DNA from: Thermococcus camini
Lineage (GTDB): Archaea; Methanobacteriota_B; Thermococci; Thermococcales; Thermococcaceae
Length of the DNA stretch: 64,000 nt
Direction: 5' to 3'
NCBI RefSeq assembly: GCF_904067545.1
Contig: NZ_LR881183.1
Coordinates: 310,001 to 374,000, forward strand
Part shown: one piece after another, positions 1 to 6,774 of the stretch
How the letters are laid out: every line of letters starts with the position of its first letter
Position numbering within the stretch: the stretch's first letter is position 1
Position numbers and translations under genes: made by a program
Notes under the pieces: model-generated
Seen by the model: the letters and a program-made list of their open reading frames with translations, nothing else
Database searches by the model: none
Told to the model about the DNA's origin: nothing

Positions 1-701
1 CTGAAAAGGCGGACGTTGTGCTGATAGACACCACCGGCTTCGTCACGGGAACGGGGGTTGAGCTGAAGCGCCTCAAAGCCGAACTCGTTAGGCCGGACAT
101 CATCGTTCTGCTTGAGCGGGCAGGGGAGATGGAATACCTGCGAAAGGTCCTCGCCCCGTACGGTGAAATCGTCACGCTCTCGGTCAGCCCCGCCGCGAGG
201 GAACACTCGCGCCGGGAACGCAGGGAAGTCCGGAAGGAGAAGTGGAAGGCGTACTTTTCAAACTCCAGGACTGTTGAGGTGGATCTGACGAAGGTGATTC
301 CTGGGGGTACGGAGCTCTTCCGCGGCAGACCCCTGAGGGAGGAGGAGCGCGAACTGCTCTCCACGCTCTTCAAATGGCTTGTGGTGGCCGGGTGGAAGGG
401 GGAGCACTACACCGTCGTCAAGGTCGATGCGGAGGGCTTTTCGAGGCAGTACGGCCGCCCAGCCATCCACACCGTTGATTTTGAGAGGCTGAGCAACCTC
501 CTCGTGGGTTTCATGGACGGAGAGGGTCTATGTATGGGTGTTGGCATACTGAAGTGGATAAACTTCAGCGGAATGAAGGCTCAGGTCCTCACCCCCCTCT
601 CTGAGGAAGAGGTTGAGAATGCAGTGGAACTGCGCTTTGGCCGTATACAGGTGCTTGAAAATGGCGAGGAACTTGGTCTCCTCAGGCGGGAGGAGCTGTA
701 G
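1..701 (+). CDS. Clp1-family polynucleotide 5'-kinase, C-terminal part (cut by window start)
   Basis: The gene is open at the left edge, with codons in phase from base 3, so the N-terminus and the P-loop lie outside the window. The visible 230 or so residues begin with a DVVLIDTTGFVTG segment, which fits the Walker B/clasp region of the Clp1/Grc3 RNA 5'-hydroxyl kinase family, then LRPD-like and ELEYL-like stretches and a beta-rich C-terminal domain. Family members phosphorylate the 5'-OH of RNA or DNA with ATP or GTP, probably in RNA processing or repair. The next gene follows on the same strand but has its own TATA box. The family call is reasonable; activity cannot be judged without the P-loop. 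Confidence 0.7.
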   Translation, partial: EKADVVLIDTTGFVTGTGVELKRLKAELVRPDIIVLLERAGEMEYLRKVLAPYGEIVTLSVSPAAREHSRRERREVRKEKWKAYFSNSRTVEVDLTKVIPGGTELFRGRPLREEERELLSTLFKWLVVAGWKGEHYTVVKVDAEGFSRQYGRPAIHTVDFERLSNLLVGFMDGEGLCMGVGILKWINFSGMKAQVLTPLSEEEVENAVELRFGRIQVLENGEELGLLRREEL

Positions 702-707
702 CAAAGA

Positions 708-749
708 TTTTTAAGTTAATAACCTAATCGAATTAGGTGAGCCTAATGG
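708..749 (+). promoter_or_regulatory. Promoter with DtxR-type palindromic operator
   Basis: A TATA-like TTTTTAAG lies at 708-715. The 20-base site at 730-749 has half-sites ATTAGG (732-737) and CCTAAT (742-747) separated by TGAG, and a further CCTAAT at 723-728. It overlaps the predicted start of transcription, the GGTGA ribosome-binding site (736-740) and the ATG (746). The half-sites resemble the TTAGG...CCTAA core bound by DtxR/MntR repressors. Regulation of the following gene by the regulator at 6295 is inference. Confidence 0.5.
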
Positions 750-1576
750 AATTCAAGGCCTTCATCGAGATAACCCGGCCCCACAACTGCGCCCTGGCCG
801 GAGTGGTGGGTATCCTCGGGTCGATCGTGGCGGTTGGTCACCTCCCCGACGCCCTGACGACGGCCCTCGTCTTCCTGGTGGTCACCCTGGGGTGCGCCGG
901 GGGCAACACCATAAACGACTACTTTGACTACGAGATAGATAAAATAAACCGTCCTGACAGACCGCTCCCCAGGGGTGCCATGGACAGGAGAACGGCGCTC
1001 TACTACTCCCTGCTGCTATTCGCGGTGGGGCTGGTGTTAGCGTACATGATAAACGTCTACGCCTTCTTGCTGGCCATTATAGCGTACGCCGCCATGTTCC
1101 TCTACGCCTGGAAGCTCAAACCTCTGCCCTTCGTCGGTAACCTCGTCGTTGCTGGCCTGACCGGTGCGACGCCGCTCTATGGTGCGGTCTCCGTTGAGCA
1201 CCTTGGCCTGGCCGGCTACCTGGCGGTGTGTGCCTTCCTGGTCAACGTGGCGCGCGAGGTTATAAAGGATATAGAGGATGTTGAAGGTGACCTTGCGAAG
1301 GGTGCCAGAACCCTGCCCATAGTGTGGGGGAAGAGGAACGCGGCCTACCTTGGTGCGGCCTTCGCGGTGCTGACGGTGGTGGCGTCTTTCCTCCCGATAA
1401 CGGCGGGGGTCGGTCTCGGCTACTACGCGATGGTGCCGGTTGACCTTATAATCCTCTACGCGGCATACCTCATACTCCGCTCCCAGGATAGGGAAGCGGC
1501 CCACAGCTCCCAGAAGCTGCTGAAGGTGAGCATATTCCTCGCTGTGATGGCTTTCCTGGTTGCGGCGCTGGTCTGA
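746..1576 (+). CDS. Geranylgeranylglyceryl-phosphate geranylgeranyltransferase (UbiA family)
   Basis: This 276-residue integral membrane prenyltransferase adds the second geranylgeranyl chain to geranylgeranylglyceryl phosphate, the second committed step of archaeal ether-lipid synthesis. Seen in the sequence: the first Asp-rich UbiA motif NDYFDYEIDKINRPDRP from residue 57, a second acidic motif KDIEDVEGD, and about eight hydrophobic segments. Length and motifs fit the archaeal DGGGP synthase branch of UbiA. The ATG at 746 is chosen because GGTGA ends five bases upstream; an upstream in-frame GTG at 737 is part of that ribosome-binding site. The promoter carries the ATTAGG/CCTAAT palindrome. 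Another UbiA role is possible but less likely in this organism. Confidence 0.88.
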   Translation: MEFKAFIEITRPHNCALAGVVGILGSIVAVGHLPDALTTALVFLVVTLGCAGGNTINDYFDYEIDKINRPDRPLPRGAMDRRTALYYSLLLFAVGLVLAYMINVYAFLLAIIAYAAMFLYAWKLKPLPFVGNLVVAGLTGATPLYGAVSVEHLGLAGYLAVCAFLVNVAREVIKDIEDVEGDLAKGARTLPIVWGKRNAAYLGAAFAVLTVVASFLPITAGVGLGYYAMVPVDLIILYAAYLILRSQDREAAHSSQKLLKVSIFLAVMAFLVAALV

Positions 1577-1608
1577 ACCCTGAGAAACTAGAACCGGAGG
1601 TGAAGTTC

Positions 1609-1989
1609 ATGGAGTTTAAGGATGAACTTGCGCGTGCGCTTGAGGGGGACGGTCTCTGGACCGTCGTTACGTTCAAAACACCCTACGGGCCCGGCATGAC
1701 CATTGAGAAACTCGCTGAGGCCGTGGAGAACGCCGGTTGGAGCGTTACGTTCAGGGCCAACTGGTGGACCGCGGACATACCCTACGGCCTCGCCAGGCTG
1801 GACCTCAGAAAAGGGGACAGGGAAAAGATACTCCTGGGCAAGTGGATTCTCGGAAGCGGCTGCGAGCTGATACGGCTGGAGAACATGCCCCTTGAGAAGG
1901 GCCGCGACGAGTTCTTCCGGATGGTGGACAGCATAACCTCTACGCTCATCCACGACCCGGTCATAAGAACGATGAGGGAGCAGTACTGA
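1609..1989 (+). CDS. Hypothetical protein, 126 residues
   Basis: A soluble protein with no signal peptide or membrane segment and no family I can name. It starts at ATG 1609, five bases after GGAGGTGA. It reads as alternating helices and strands, with Trp-rich stretches (GWSVTFRANWWTADIPYG) and a mid-protein Arg/Asp/Lys-rich segment. It lies 32 bases after the prenyltransferase and probably shares its transcript. It is convergent with the RPA operon. Its coding character is supported by the ribosome-binding site and by codon use like the neighbours. Confidence 0.6.
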   Translation: MEFKDELARALEGDGLWTVVTFKTPYGPGMTIEKLAEAVENAGWSVTFRANWWTADIPYGLARLDLRKGDREKILLGKWILGSGCELIRLENMPLEKGRDEFFRMVDSITSTLIHDPVIRTMREQY

Positions 1990-2037
1990 GCTTCCTTACC
2001 TTTCCTATTTCCAGTGCTCCGAGTTAAAAAGAGAATG

Positions 2038-2847
2038 TCAGAGGGGTTCGTAGTAGCCTATCTCCGGCTCGTATATCTCCCCATCCGCGAGGAGCTGTGT
2101 GATTGCGTCCTCGATGAGCCCCTCCTCGAAGTCGGAGGAGAGCTTCTTGACGATGAACTTGTGCGACAAAGCTTTGCCCTTCTCCTGGAGCAGGTCGAGG
2201 ACTGCCTTCTTGGCTTTCTCAAGCTCGGGGTTCTCCTCTTTGGCCTCTTCGGCTTCGATGATTTCCTCCTCTTCGAACAGAGCTTCCTCCGTGCTTCTCT
2301 GCTCAAGCATCATGGTGTAGAGCTCGTCTATCGTTATCAGCATCTCCTCGCTCACGCCCCGGTTCTTGGCGATGACCTTTGCCTTCGCGGTGATGCCGTA
2401 CTTGTCGTATATCTCAAAGGCCATCCTGGCCTTCTCTGCGTGCTCGACCTTCTCTTTGAGGGTCTCGAAGCGGTGGAGTATCCACATGTTGGGCTCGACT
2501 TTGGTTATTCCTTCAACGAGTATCTGCTTGTCCTCGCGCCACTCCCCGACCTTTCCGATTATCTGCACGAGGTCGCCCTTCTTCACGAGCCTCACAAAGC
2601 GCGTGTCGTCGCGGAAGCCGAGAACCCATATCGTCCCGGTTCCGTCGTCGATCTGGAGCTTGCCGTAGGTCTCGTCTTCGCTTATCACCGGCTCGCGGAC
2701 GACCGTGGCGACCACCTTGACGCGGTAAACCTTTCTGGCGTCCTTGGTTATCAGGTAGTTCGGCTCGAAGTCGCCCTCACTCCTGACGTAGTAGCCGTCG
2801 ATGATGTCCCTGATGTAGACCCTGCTCGCTGGCAGGCGCTTCTTCAT
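2038..2847 (-). CDS. Replication protein A, 32 kDa subunit (RPA32)
   Basis: Third gene of the euryarchaeal RPA operon. RPA32 is one of three subunits of the single-strand DNA-binding complex of Thermococcales, used in replication, recombination and repair. The 269-residue protein has an N-terminal OB-fold region (about residues 10-130, with IDDGTGTIWVLGF as the beta-strand core), an acidic linker of repeated Glu (about 185-210) and a C-terminal winged-helix-like segment (about 215-269) as in RPA32 families. The ATG at 2847 follows GGTGA, and the start overlaps the RPA14 stop as ATGA, so translation is coupled. The gene order RPA41-RPA14-RPA32 is the one known from Pyrococcus and Thermococcus. 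Confidence 0.9.
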   Translation of the reverse strand: MKKRLPASRVYIRDIIDGYYVRSEGDFEPNYLITKDARKVYRVKVVATVVREPVISEDETYGKLQIDDGTGTIWVLGFRDDTRFVRLVKKGDLVQIIGKVGEWREDKQILVEGITKVEPNMWILHRFETLKEKVEHAEKARMAFEIYDKYGITAKAKVIAKNRGVSEEMLITIDELYTMMLEQRSTEEALFEEEEIIEAEEAKEENPELEKAKKAVLDLLQEKGKALSHKFIVKKLSSDFEEGLIEDAITQLLADGEIYEPEIGYYEPL

Positions 2848-3221
2848 ATCTCCTCACCCCCGAAGAACTCCACGATGCCCTCCACCTTGGGCAGGACCTT
2901 CCTTTCGAGCTCCCTTATCTCCTCAAGGGCTTCCAGGTCAGCATTGCTGAAGTCCTGAACGACCTCGCCGTAGATGTGGGTTTCCTCCTCGTTCCTTATC
3001 ACGCGTCCTATGACCCTGACCACCTGCCCCTCCGCGGGAAGGACGTTCTCCTCGCTCTCTATGAGTATGACGCCGGTTCCGTCGTCGAGCCAGAAGGTGT
3101 AGTCCATCTTATCGACCTTGAATGCCTTGCCGATGAGTGAAATCCTTGTATCGTCGTCGCGTATCTCGCTTATCTTCCTCTCGACGGCGGGCTTTCTGCG
3201 CCTGAACCTGACTTCCTCCAT
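2844..3221 (-). CDS. Replication protein A, 14 kDa subunit (RPA14)
   Basis: A 125-residue single OB-fold subunit of the RPA heterotrimer. The visible core is FWLDDGTGVILIESEENV followed by GQVVRVIGRV, the strands of an OB fold, after an Arg/Lys-rich N-terminus. The start ATG (3221) is one base past the RPA41 stop, and its GGTGA is contained in the last RPA41 codons. A longer reading from 3239 would begin inside RPA41 and ignore that ribosome-binding site. The protein is acidic at its C-terminus and overlaps RPA32 by four bases. Identification rests on fold pattern plus operon position and is firm. Confidence 0.9.
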   Translation of the reverse strand: MEEVRFRRRKPAVERKISEIRDDDTRISLIGKAFKVDKMDYTFWLDDGTGVILIESEENVLPAEGQVVRVIGRVIRNEEETHIYGEVVQDFSNADLEALEEIRELERKVLPKVEGIVEFFGGEEI

Positions 3222-3222
3222 T

Positions 3223-4296
3223 TCACTCACCACCCTCAAGCTCCGTTAGGGCCTTTTTCAGCTCGGCCCTCACCCTGGCTATCTCGCGCCTCGGATCGAC
3301 CTCGTCCCAGCCAAAGGCCTTCAGTATGAGTCCCAGGAACTTGTCGTCCACGACGTTGCCCCTGACGACTATCTCCCTGCCCAGCAGGTAGTAATACTCG
3401 TCCTCCGCGAGCTTCCTTCCGGCCTCCCTGAGGGTCAATCCGCTCTCAACGAGCTCCCTGAGCTTTTCGGCTATCTCTTCGGGGTCCCTGCCGATAAGCT
3501 CCGCGGCATCGTCTCCGAATAGGGTCGTCCTTATGTAACCGGTCGAGTCGTCGAGGCCGAAGTCCATTATGGTTATCTTCGTGGGCTTCACCTCGCCGTG
3601 CTCCGGGCATATCCATGACTCCGTGGTCGGGTCGTAGTCCACCTTCCTCCTGCACTGCGGGCAGGCGTCGTAGACGGTAACGCGGTAGAGCCTCGCAATC
3701 GTTCCGCGAACCTCGATGAACCTCTCCCCTCCCATCAGCTCGCCTATCTTCCTTCTCTGATAGTTATAGCTCCTGACCTCCTCGAGCGGGGGTATCTCCT
3801 CGGCCCTCGGATCCTCCGGGTTCGGGATTATCCTCGTTCTGAAGTTGGCGTGGAGCTCTATACCGTTCCTGCCTTCTCTCACACTGGGGTCGATTATTTT
3901 GATGAGGTCCCCGGGGTTGAGCTCGTTGTAATACTTGGCGACGAGGCCGTCCCAGAGAACGAGCCGCGTCTTGCCTGTTGAGTCGTAGATTATGAGGTTG
4001 GCCACGTGGCCGGTTGAGCCGTCCCTCCTCTTGTACTCCCTCGGCGGGTACTTCCTTATTATTCTCGCAACGACGTTAACGCCGGTCATTCCAGGAACCA
4101 AGTCTGCTATGTGGAGGAGCTCTTCCCTTCCCTCAAGGCTGACCCCGAGTTCCTCGGCCAGCATAACGGCCGCGGCGTGCTCCGAGATGCCCTCGCGGAC
4201 CGCGATCTGGGTTATCTTTTCCTCGATTTCATCCCTCGAAAGGCCCTTCTGCCCCTCGATCATCTCGATAATCTGCTCTTTGGTCAGCACTCCCAT
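3223..4296 (-). CDS. Replication protein A, 41 kDa subunit (RPA41)
   Basis: The largest RPA subunit, 357 residues. Seen in order: an N-terminal helical domain (about 1-60, rich in Glu and Ile), an OB fold (about 65-155, LIIYDSTGKTRLVLWDG), then a second OB fold interrupted by a zinc-binding element with CPQC and, 19 residues later, CPEH, followed by MDFGLDDSTGYIRTTLFG. This layout matches euryarchaeal RPA41/RPA70-like proteins that bind single-stranded DNA. ATG 4296 is chosen since GGTGA ends five bases before it; GTG 4305 lies in the ribosome-binding site. A TATA box on the minus strand lies at about 4330-4338, giving a 5' leader of only about a dozen bases. Confidence 0.92.
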   Translation of the reverse strand: MGVLTKEQIIEMIEGQKGLSRDEIEEKITQIAVREGISEHAAAVMLAEELGVSLEGREELLHIADLVPGMTGVNVVARIIRKYPPREYKRRDGSTGHVANLIIYDSTGKTRLVLWDGLVAKYYNELNPGDLIKIIDPSVREGRNGIELHANFRTRIIPNPEDPRAEEIPPLEEVRSYNYQRRKIGELMGGERFIEVRGTIARLYRVTVYDACPQCRRKVDYDPTTESWICPEHGEVKPTKITIMDFGLDDSTGYIRTTLFGDDAAELIGRDPEEIAEKLRELVESGLTLREAGRKLAEDEYYYLLGREIVVRGNVVDDKFLGLILKAFGWDEVDPRREIARVRAELKKALTELEGGE

Positions 4297-4329
4297 AACA
4301 CTCACCTTGATGGTAATTGTGGGTTCGGG

Positions 4330-4338
4330 TATTTAAAC
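4330..4338 (-). promoter_or_regulatory. TATA box of the RPA operon
   Basis: On the minus strand the sequence reads AGGTTTAAATAC, a purine-led TATA element, ending about 33 bases before the RPA41 ATG. Transcription would begin near 4308-4312, just upstream of the GGTGA. The element is the only good candidate between scpB and RPA41. Confidence 0.55.
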
Positions 4339-4346
4339 CTTTCTCC

Positions 4347-4368
4347 AAACCCCCTCCTGAAGGGGTTT
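4347..4368. other. Hairpin between scpB and the RPA promoter
   Basis: Arms AAACCCC (4347-4353) and GGGGTTT (4362-4368) form a perfect seven-pair stem with an eight-base loop. It could end the scpB transcript or insulate the RPA promoter just downstream on the same strand. The T run is on the plus strand, which has no gene reading in from the left, so a simple terminator role is unproven. Confidence 0.35.
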
Positions 4369-4431
4369 TTCAAGAAACAGGCCCTGTTTTCTTCCAGTGG
4401 GCAGAAATAGGGGGATTTGGGGGCCAAGGAA

Positions 4432-5079
4432 TCACTCCTCGGCCTCAGGAACCTTTTCGACACTGCCGGATTCTCCGACCTCGGCGGCTTCACCGGGGGT
4501 TTCTTCGGATTCTCCGGACTCTTCATTGCCCCTTCCGTCTAGCTTCGCTATAAGGTCGCTGTACTCGGCATGAACCACCTTCCTGAAGGCCTCCTTGATT
4601 ATGTTTGGGTCGTTCTCGGGGAAGCCGTAGAGCTCGGCGAACTTCGGCGTCGTTCCGAGGAGCTTCGTTCTCTCGTATGGTTCGGCGTAGATGAGACCCA
4701 TTTCCAGGAGCTTCCTTATGTGCTCGTACGCCTGGCTCCCGCGGAGCTTCACCACCTTGCTCTGTTCTATCGGCTGAAGGTAGGCTATTAGCGCGAGGGT
4801 TTTGAGCTCTCCAGTCCGGAGGTCCGGCCTTGGCATCAGATGGACGACGCGCTGGCTGTACTCCTGCTTTATCTGCATGACATACTTGTCCCCTAGAACC
4901 CTGACGACCTCTATGGCACTCTTTCTCTCGGCGTACTCGGCCGCTATAAGTTCGATGAGCTTCTCCAGGTAGTCGAGTGACCTTATGCCGAGCGCCCTTG
5001 AGAGCTCCTTGACGCTCAGGGGCCTTCCAGAAACGAATAGGGCCGCTTCCACGAGTGCTTTGTCTTCAAGCAGTCCCAT
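4432..5079 (-). CDS. scpB: Segregation and condensation protein B (ScpB)
   Basis: ScpB is the winged-helix kleisin-binding subunit of the SMC-ScpAB condensin that organises and segregates chromosomes. The 215-residue protein has the family layout: N-terminal winged helix (EAALFVSGRPLSVKELSRALG), a middle beta segment (VVRVLGDKYVMQIK) and a second winged helix (TLALIAYLQPIEQSKVVKLRG followed by LLEMGLIYAE). The last 40 residues are a Glu/Gly/Ser-rich acidic tail. The ATG at 5079 follows GGTGA by five bases; GTG 5088 lies in the ribosome-binding site. scpA and smc are not in the window. It lies upstream of and parallel to the RPA operon but is separated from it by a promoter and hairpin. Confidence 0.9.
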   Translation of the reverse strand: MGLLEDKALVEAALFVSGRPLSVKELSRALGIRSLDYLEKLIELIAAEYAERKSAIEVVRVLGDKYVMQIKQEYSQRVVHLMPRPDLRTGELKTLALIAYLQPIEQSKVVKLRGSQAYEHIRKLLEMGLIYAEPYERTKLLGTTPKFAELYGFPENDPNIIKEAFRKVVHAEYSDLIAKLDGRGNEESGESEETPGEAAEVGESGSVEKVPEAEE

Positions 5080-5144
5080 TATTATCACCTCTCTCTGGAA
5101 CCTCGCCCGTGAGGACTATAACCTTTTCCCTATTTGACCGTAAA

Positions 5145-5153
5145 GTTTATAAA
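5145..5153 (+). promoter_or_regulatory. TATA box of the 5S rRNA/tRNA-Asp unit
   Basis: GTTTATAAA lies about 25-30 bases before the 5S rRNA 5' end, the expected distance for an archaeal promoter. No other TATA-like element separates the 5S gene from the tRNA, so both probably come from one transcript. Confidence 0.6.
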
Positions 5154-5177
5154 CTCATCACGGGAGGTCTGTACCGG

Positions 5178-5302
5178 TACGGCGGTCATAGCGGCGGGGT
5201 CACACCCGGTCTCGTTTCGACCCCGGAAGTTAAGCCCGCCAGCGATCCCGGGTGTACTGCCCTCCGAGAGGGGGCGGGAAACCGGGGACGCCGCCGGCCA
5301 CT
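5178..5302 (+). rRNA. 5S ribosomal RNA
   Basis: The sequence matches the archaeal 5S pattern. Helix I is formed by GGCGG at 5181-5185 and CCGCC at 5291-5295. The loop A/helix II region reads CATAGCGGCGGGG, the GAAGTTAAGCCC segment follows, and the CTCCGAGAGGG helix IV/loop closes it. It resembles Thermococcales 5S as I know it. The exact ends are uncertain by a few bases. It stands apart from 16S/23S genes and is followed after five bases by tRNA-Asp. Confidence 0.92.
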
Positions 5303-5307
5303 CAAAC

Positions 5308-5385
5308 GCCCGGGTGGTGTAGCCAGGCCCATCATACGGGACTGTCACTCCCGTGACTCGGGTTCAAATCCCGACCCGGGCGCCA
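5308..5385 (+). tRNA. tRNA-Asp (GTC)
   Basis: The acceptor stem GCCCGGG (5308-5314) pairs with CCCGGGC (5375-5381). The anticodon is GTC at 5344-5346 in loop CTGTCAC. The T loop is GTTCAAATC. The discriminator is G5382 and CCA (5383-5385) is encoded. There is no intron. It is five bases after the 5S rRNA, a common Thermococcales arrangement. Confidence 0.96.
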
Positions 5386-6095
5386 TTCTAACGACCCTTT
5401 GCTTCCCACGAAGCGTTGACGGAAAGTTTGTATCTCCTTTTCATGCTCAATTCTGTGTGATTTCTTATCAATTGGCTTTTTTAAAGTTGAGAACTTTTCA
5501 AGTTGCTCTTTGAGTGTAGGTTTAACTTTAAAAATCGACGCCCTTTGGGCGTCAAAAGAAAAGCAACCCCTTATTCAACGGATTCTTTACACGAGGTTCT
5601 CTCTTGAAAAGAGAACGTTTGGGATTTAAACCCCTCTCGCATTAATGCTCTTGCAAAGAGCTACCAACTCTTGGTGAAGCTTTTTCAAGTTTCTTTGGTA
5701 TCTTCAGATTTCTAGAGTGAGACTTCAATTCACATTAGGATTTGAGAGTACAGGAACTTTGCAAGCAAAGTTTCATCAAAGTTTGTGGTTCCCTTTAAAT
5801 TTGTCAGTTTGAGAGGGATTCCATCGAAACACGCCGGAGTGAATTTTGAAAATTCTGCTTTTGTTATTTTGCTTTTTAATGGGAGTTCAATTTTAACCGA
5901 CGCCCGAAGAGCGTCAAAGAAGAGGAACTCCTTGAGAAAGGCATTAATGGGGGAATTCAAATCCAAAACAGCTCGTAAAAGGAATCCTCTTGAGCTTTAG
6001 CATTCCAAAAATGAACCACGAGCCTTGATCAAACTCAACGGGACTGTCGTCCCATGCGTCGAGCAAAGCTCGACGTCGCGCAGGCGAAGTTTGTG
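5386..6095. repeat. AT-rich, hairpin-dense gap between two tRNA genes
   Basis: About 710 bases with no convincing gene; base composition is clearly AT-richer than around it. It holds many short, near-perfect inverted repeats: 5492-5504, 5537-5553 (GACGCCC-TTT-GGGCGTC), 5596-5616, 5647-5661 (GCTCTT-GCA-AAGAGC), 5755-5772 (AACTTTGC-AA-GCAAAGTT), 5841-5855 (GAATTTT-G-AAAATTC), 5899-5915 and 6058-6074 (GTCGAGC-AAA-GCTCGAC). Two stretches, near 5530-5580 and 5890-5950, are diverged direct copies sharing CGACGCCC...GCGTCAAA followed by a purine-rich run. The short open frames here (5785-6000 plus, 5730-5966 minus) have no ribosome-binding site and I do not call them genes. Confidence 0.6.
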
Positions 6096-6173
6096 TGGCG
6101 GGCCGGACGGGATTCGAACCCGCGGCCACGGGGTTAAAAGCCCCGCGCTCTAACCAGGCTGAGCTACCGGCCC
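6096..6173 (-). tRNA. tRNA-Lys (TTT)
   Basis: On the minus strand the acceptor GGGCCGG pairs with CCGGCCC, the anticodon loop is CTTTTAA with anticodon TTT, the T loop is GTTCGAATC, the discriminator is G and CCA is encoded (6096-6098). A TATA-like GCTTATAAAA on the minus strand at about 6200-6210 lies some 27 bases upstream. There is no intron. Confidence 0.96.
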
Positions 6174-6264
6174 ACACCCGATGGGATAACGGCCGGGAGA
6201 TTTTATAAGCTTTACCCTGAAACTTTGCGCAGGCAAGCATCCCTGCTGCGAAAACTACTTAAAC

Positions 6265-6289
6265 ATTTTTGGGTAGCCTAATCAGGTGA
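6265..6289 (+). promoter_or_regulatory. Weak DtxR-type palindrome and ribosome-binding site of the regulator gene
   Basis: The 20-base segment 6265-6284 has right half-site CCTAAT (6277-6282), a four-base spacer GTAG and a degenerate left arm TTTTGG (four of six match ATTAGG). GGTGA follows at 6285-6289, with TTG start five bases later. The position suits autoregulation; the similarity to the sites at 730-749 and 13881-13900 is by eye. Confidence 0.4.
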
Positions 6290-6294
6290 GGTCG

Positions 6295-6732
6295 TTGGAG
6301 GTAAGCAAGAGGGAAGAGGAGTACCTCGAGACCATGTACATCCTTCACAAGAACAAGGGAATTATCCGCGTCAAGGACATCGCCAAGATGATGCGCGTCA
6401 AGCCGCCGAGCGTGGTGGATGCCCTGAAGAAGCTCTCAGAGAAGGGATTGGTGGAGTACGAGAAGTACGACAGAATTCTACTGACCGACGCCGGCAGGGG
6501 GATAGCCGAGGCAACCTACTCGAAGCACCTGCTCCTGACGCAGTTCTTCATCGATATCCTGGGCATTCCGCCGGAGATAGCAGAGAGAGACGCCTGCCAG
6601 TTCGAGCACTACGTCAGCGAGATAACCGTGCAGAGGATAAGGGAGTTCGCCCAGTTCATTCAGGAGCAGTGTCCCTATGTCCTCAAACAGTTCATAAAAG
6701 AGAAGCTGGCCGAGAACGCCGAATCCGAGTGA
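6295..6732 (+). CDS. DtxR/MntR-family metal-dependent transcriptional regulator
   Basis: A 145-residue regulator with an N-terminal winged helix-turn-helix (VSKREEEYLETMYILHKNKG, then IAKMMRVKPPSVVDALKKL and the wing LVEYEKYDRILLTDAG) and a dimerisation/metal domain with the family's HLLLTQFFIDILGI, ERDACQFEHYVS and EQCPY segments that normally supply metal ligands (Cys, Glu, His). Such proteins bind DNA with Mn2+ or Fe2+ and repress uptake or homeostasis genes. The TTG at 6295 is five bases after GGTGA; GTG 6286 is within the ribosome-binding site. There is no SH3-like third domain, so it is the short type. Convergent with the permease gene. Confidence 0.85.
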   Translation: MEVSKREEEYLETMYILHKNKGIIRVKDIAKMMRVKPPSVVDALKKLSEKGLVEYEKYDRILLTDAGRGIAEATYSKHLLLTQFFIDILGIPPEIAERDACQFEHYVSEITVQRIREFAQFIQEQCPYVLKQFIKEKLAENAESE

Positions 6733-6774
6733 TTCTCTCAAACTTTTGCTATTCTTTAAGAAAGAAAAGTGGAA

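Noticed and set aside
2014-2958. A 314-codon open frame on the plus strand
   Set aside because: It lies opposite RPA32 and RPA14; the encoded sequence is Leu-rich shadow sequence with no start signal.
5730-6000. Short open frames on both strands in the AT-rich gap (78 and 71 codons)
   Set aside because: No ribosome-binding site, they overlap each other on opposite strands, and follow repeat and hairpin sequence. A small-protein search or ribosome profiling would settle it.
5386-6095. CRISPR array
   Set aside because: The repeats are dissimilar hairpins without regular spacing or constant repeat length; no cas genes are present.
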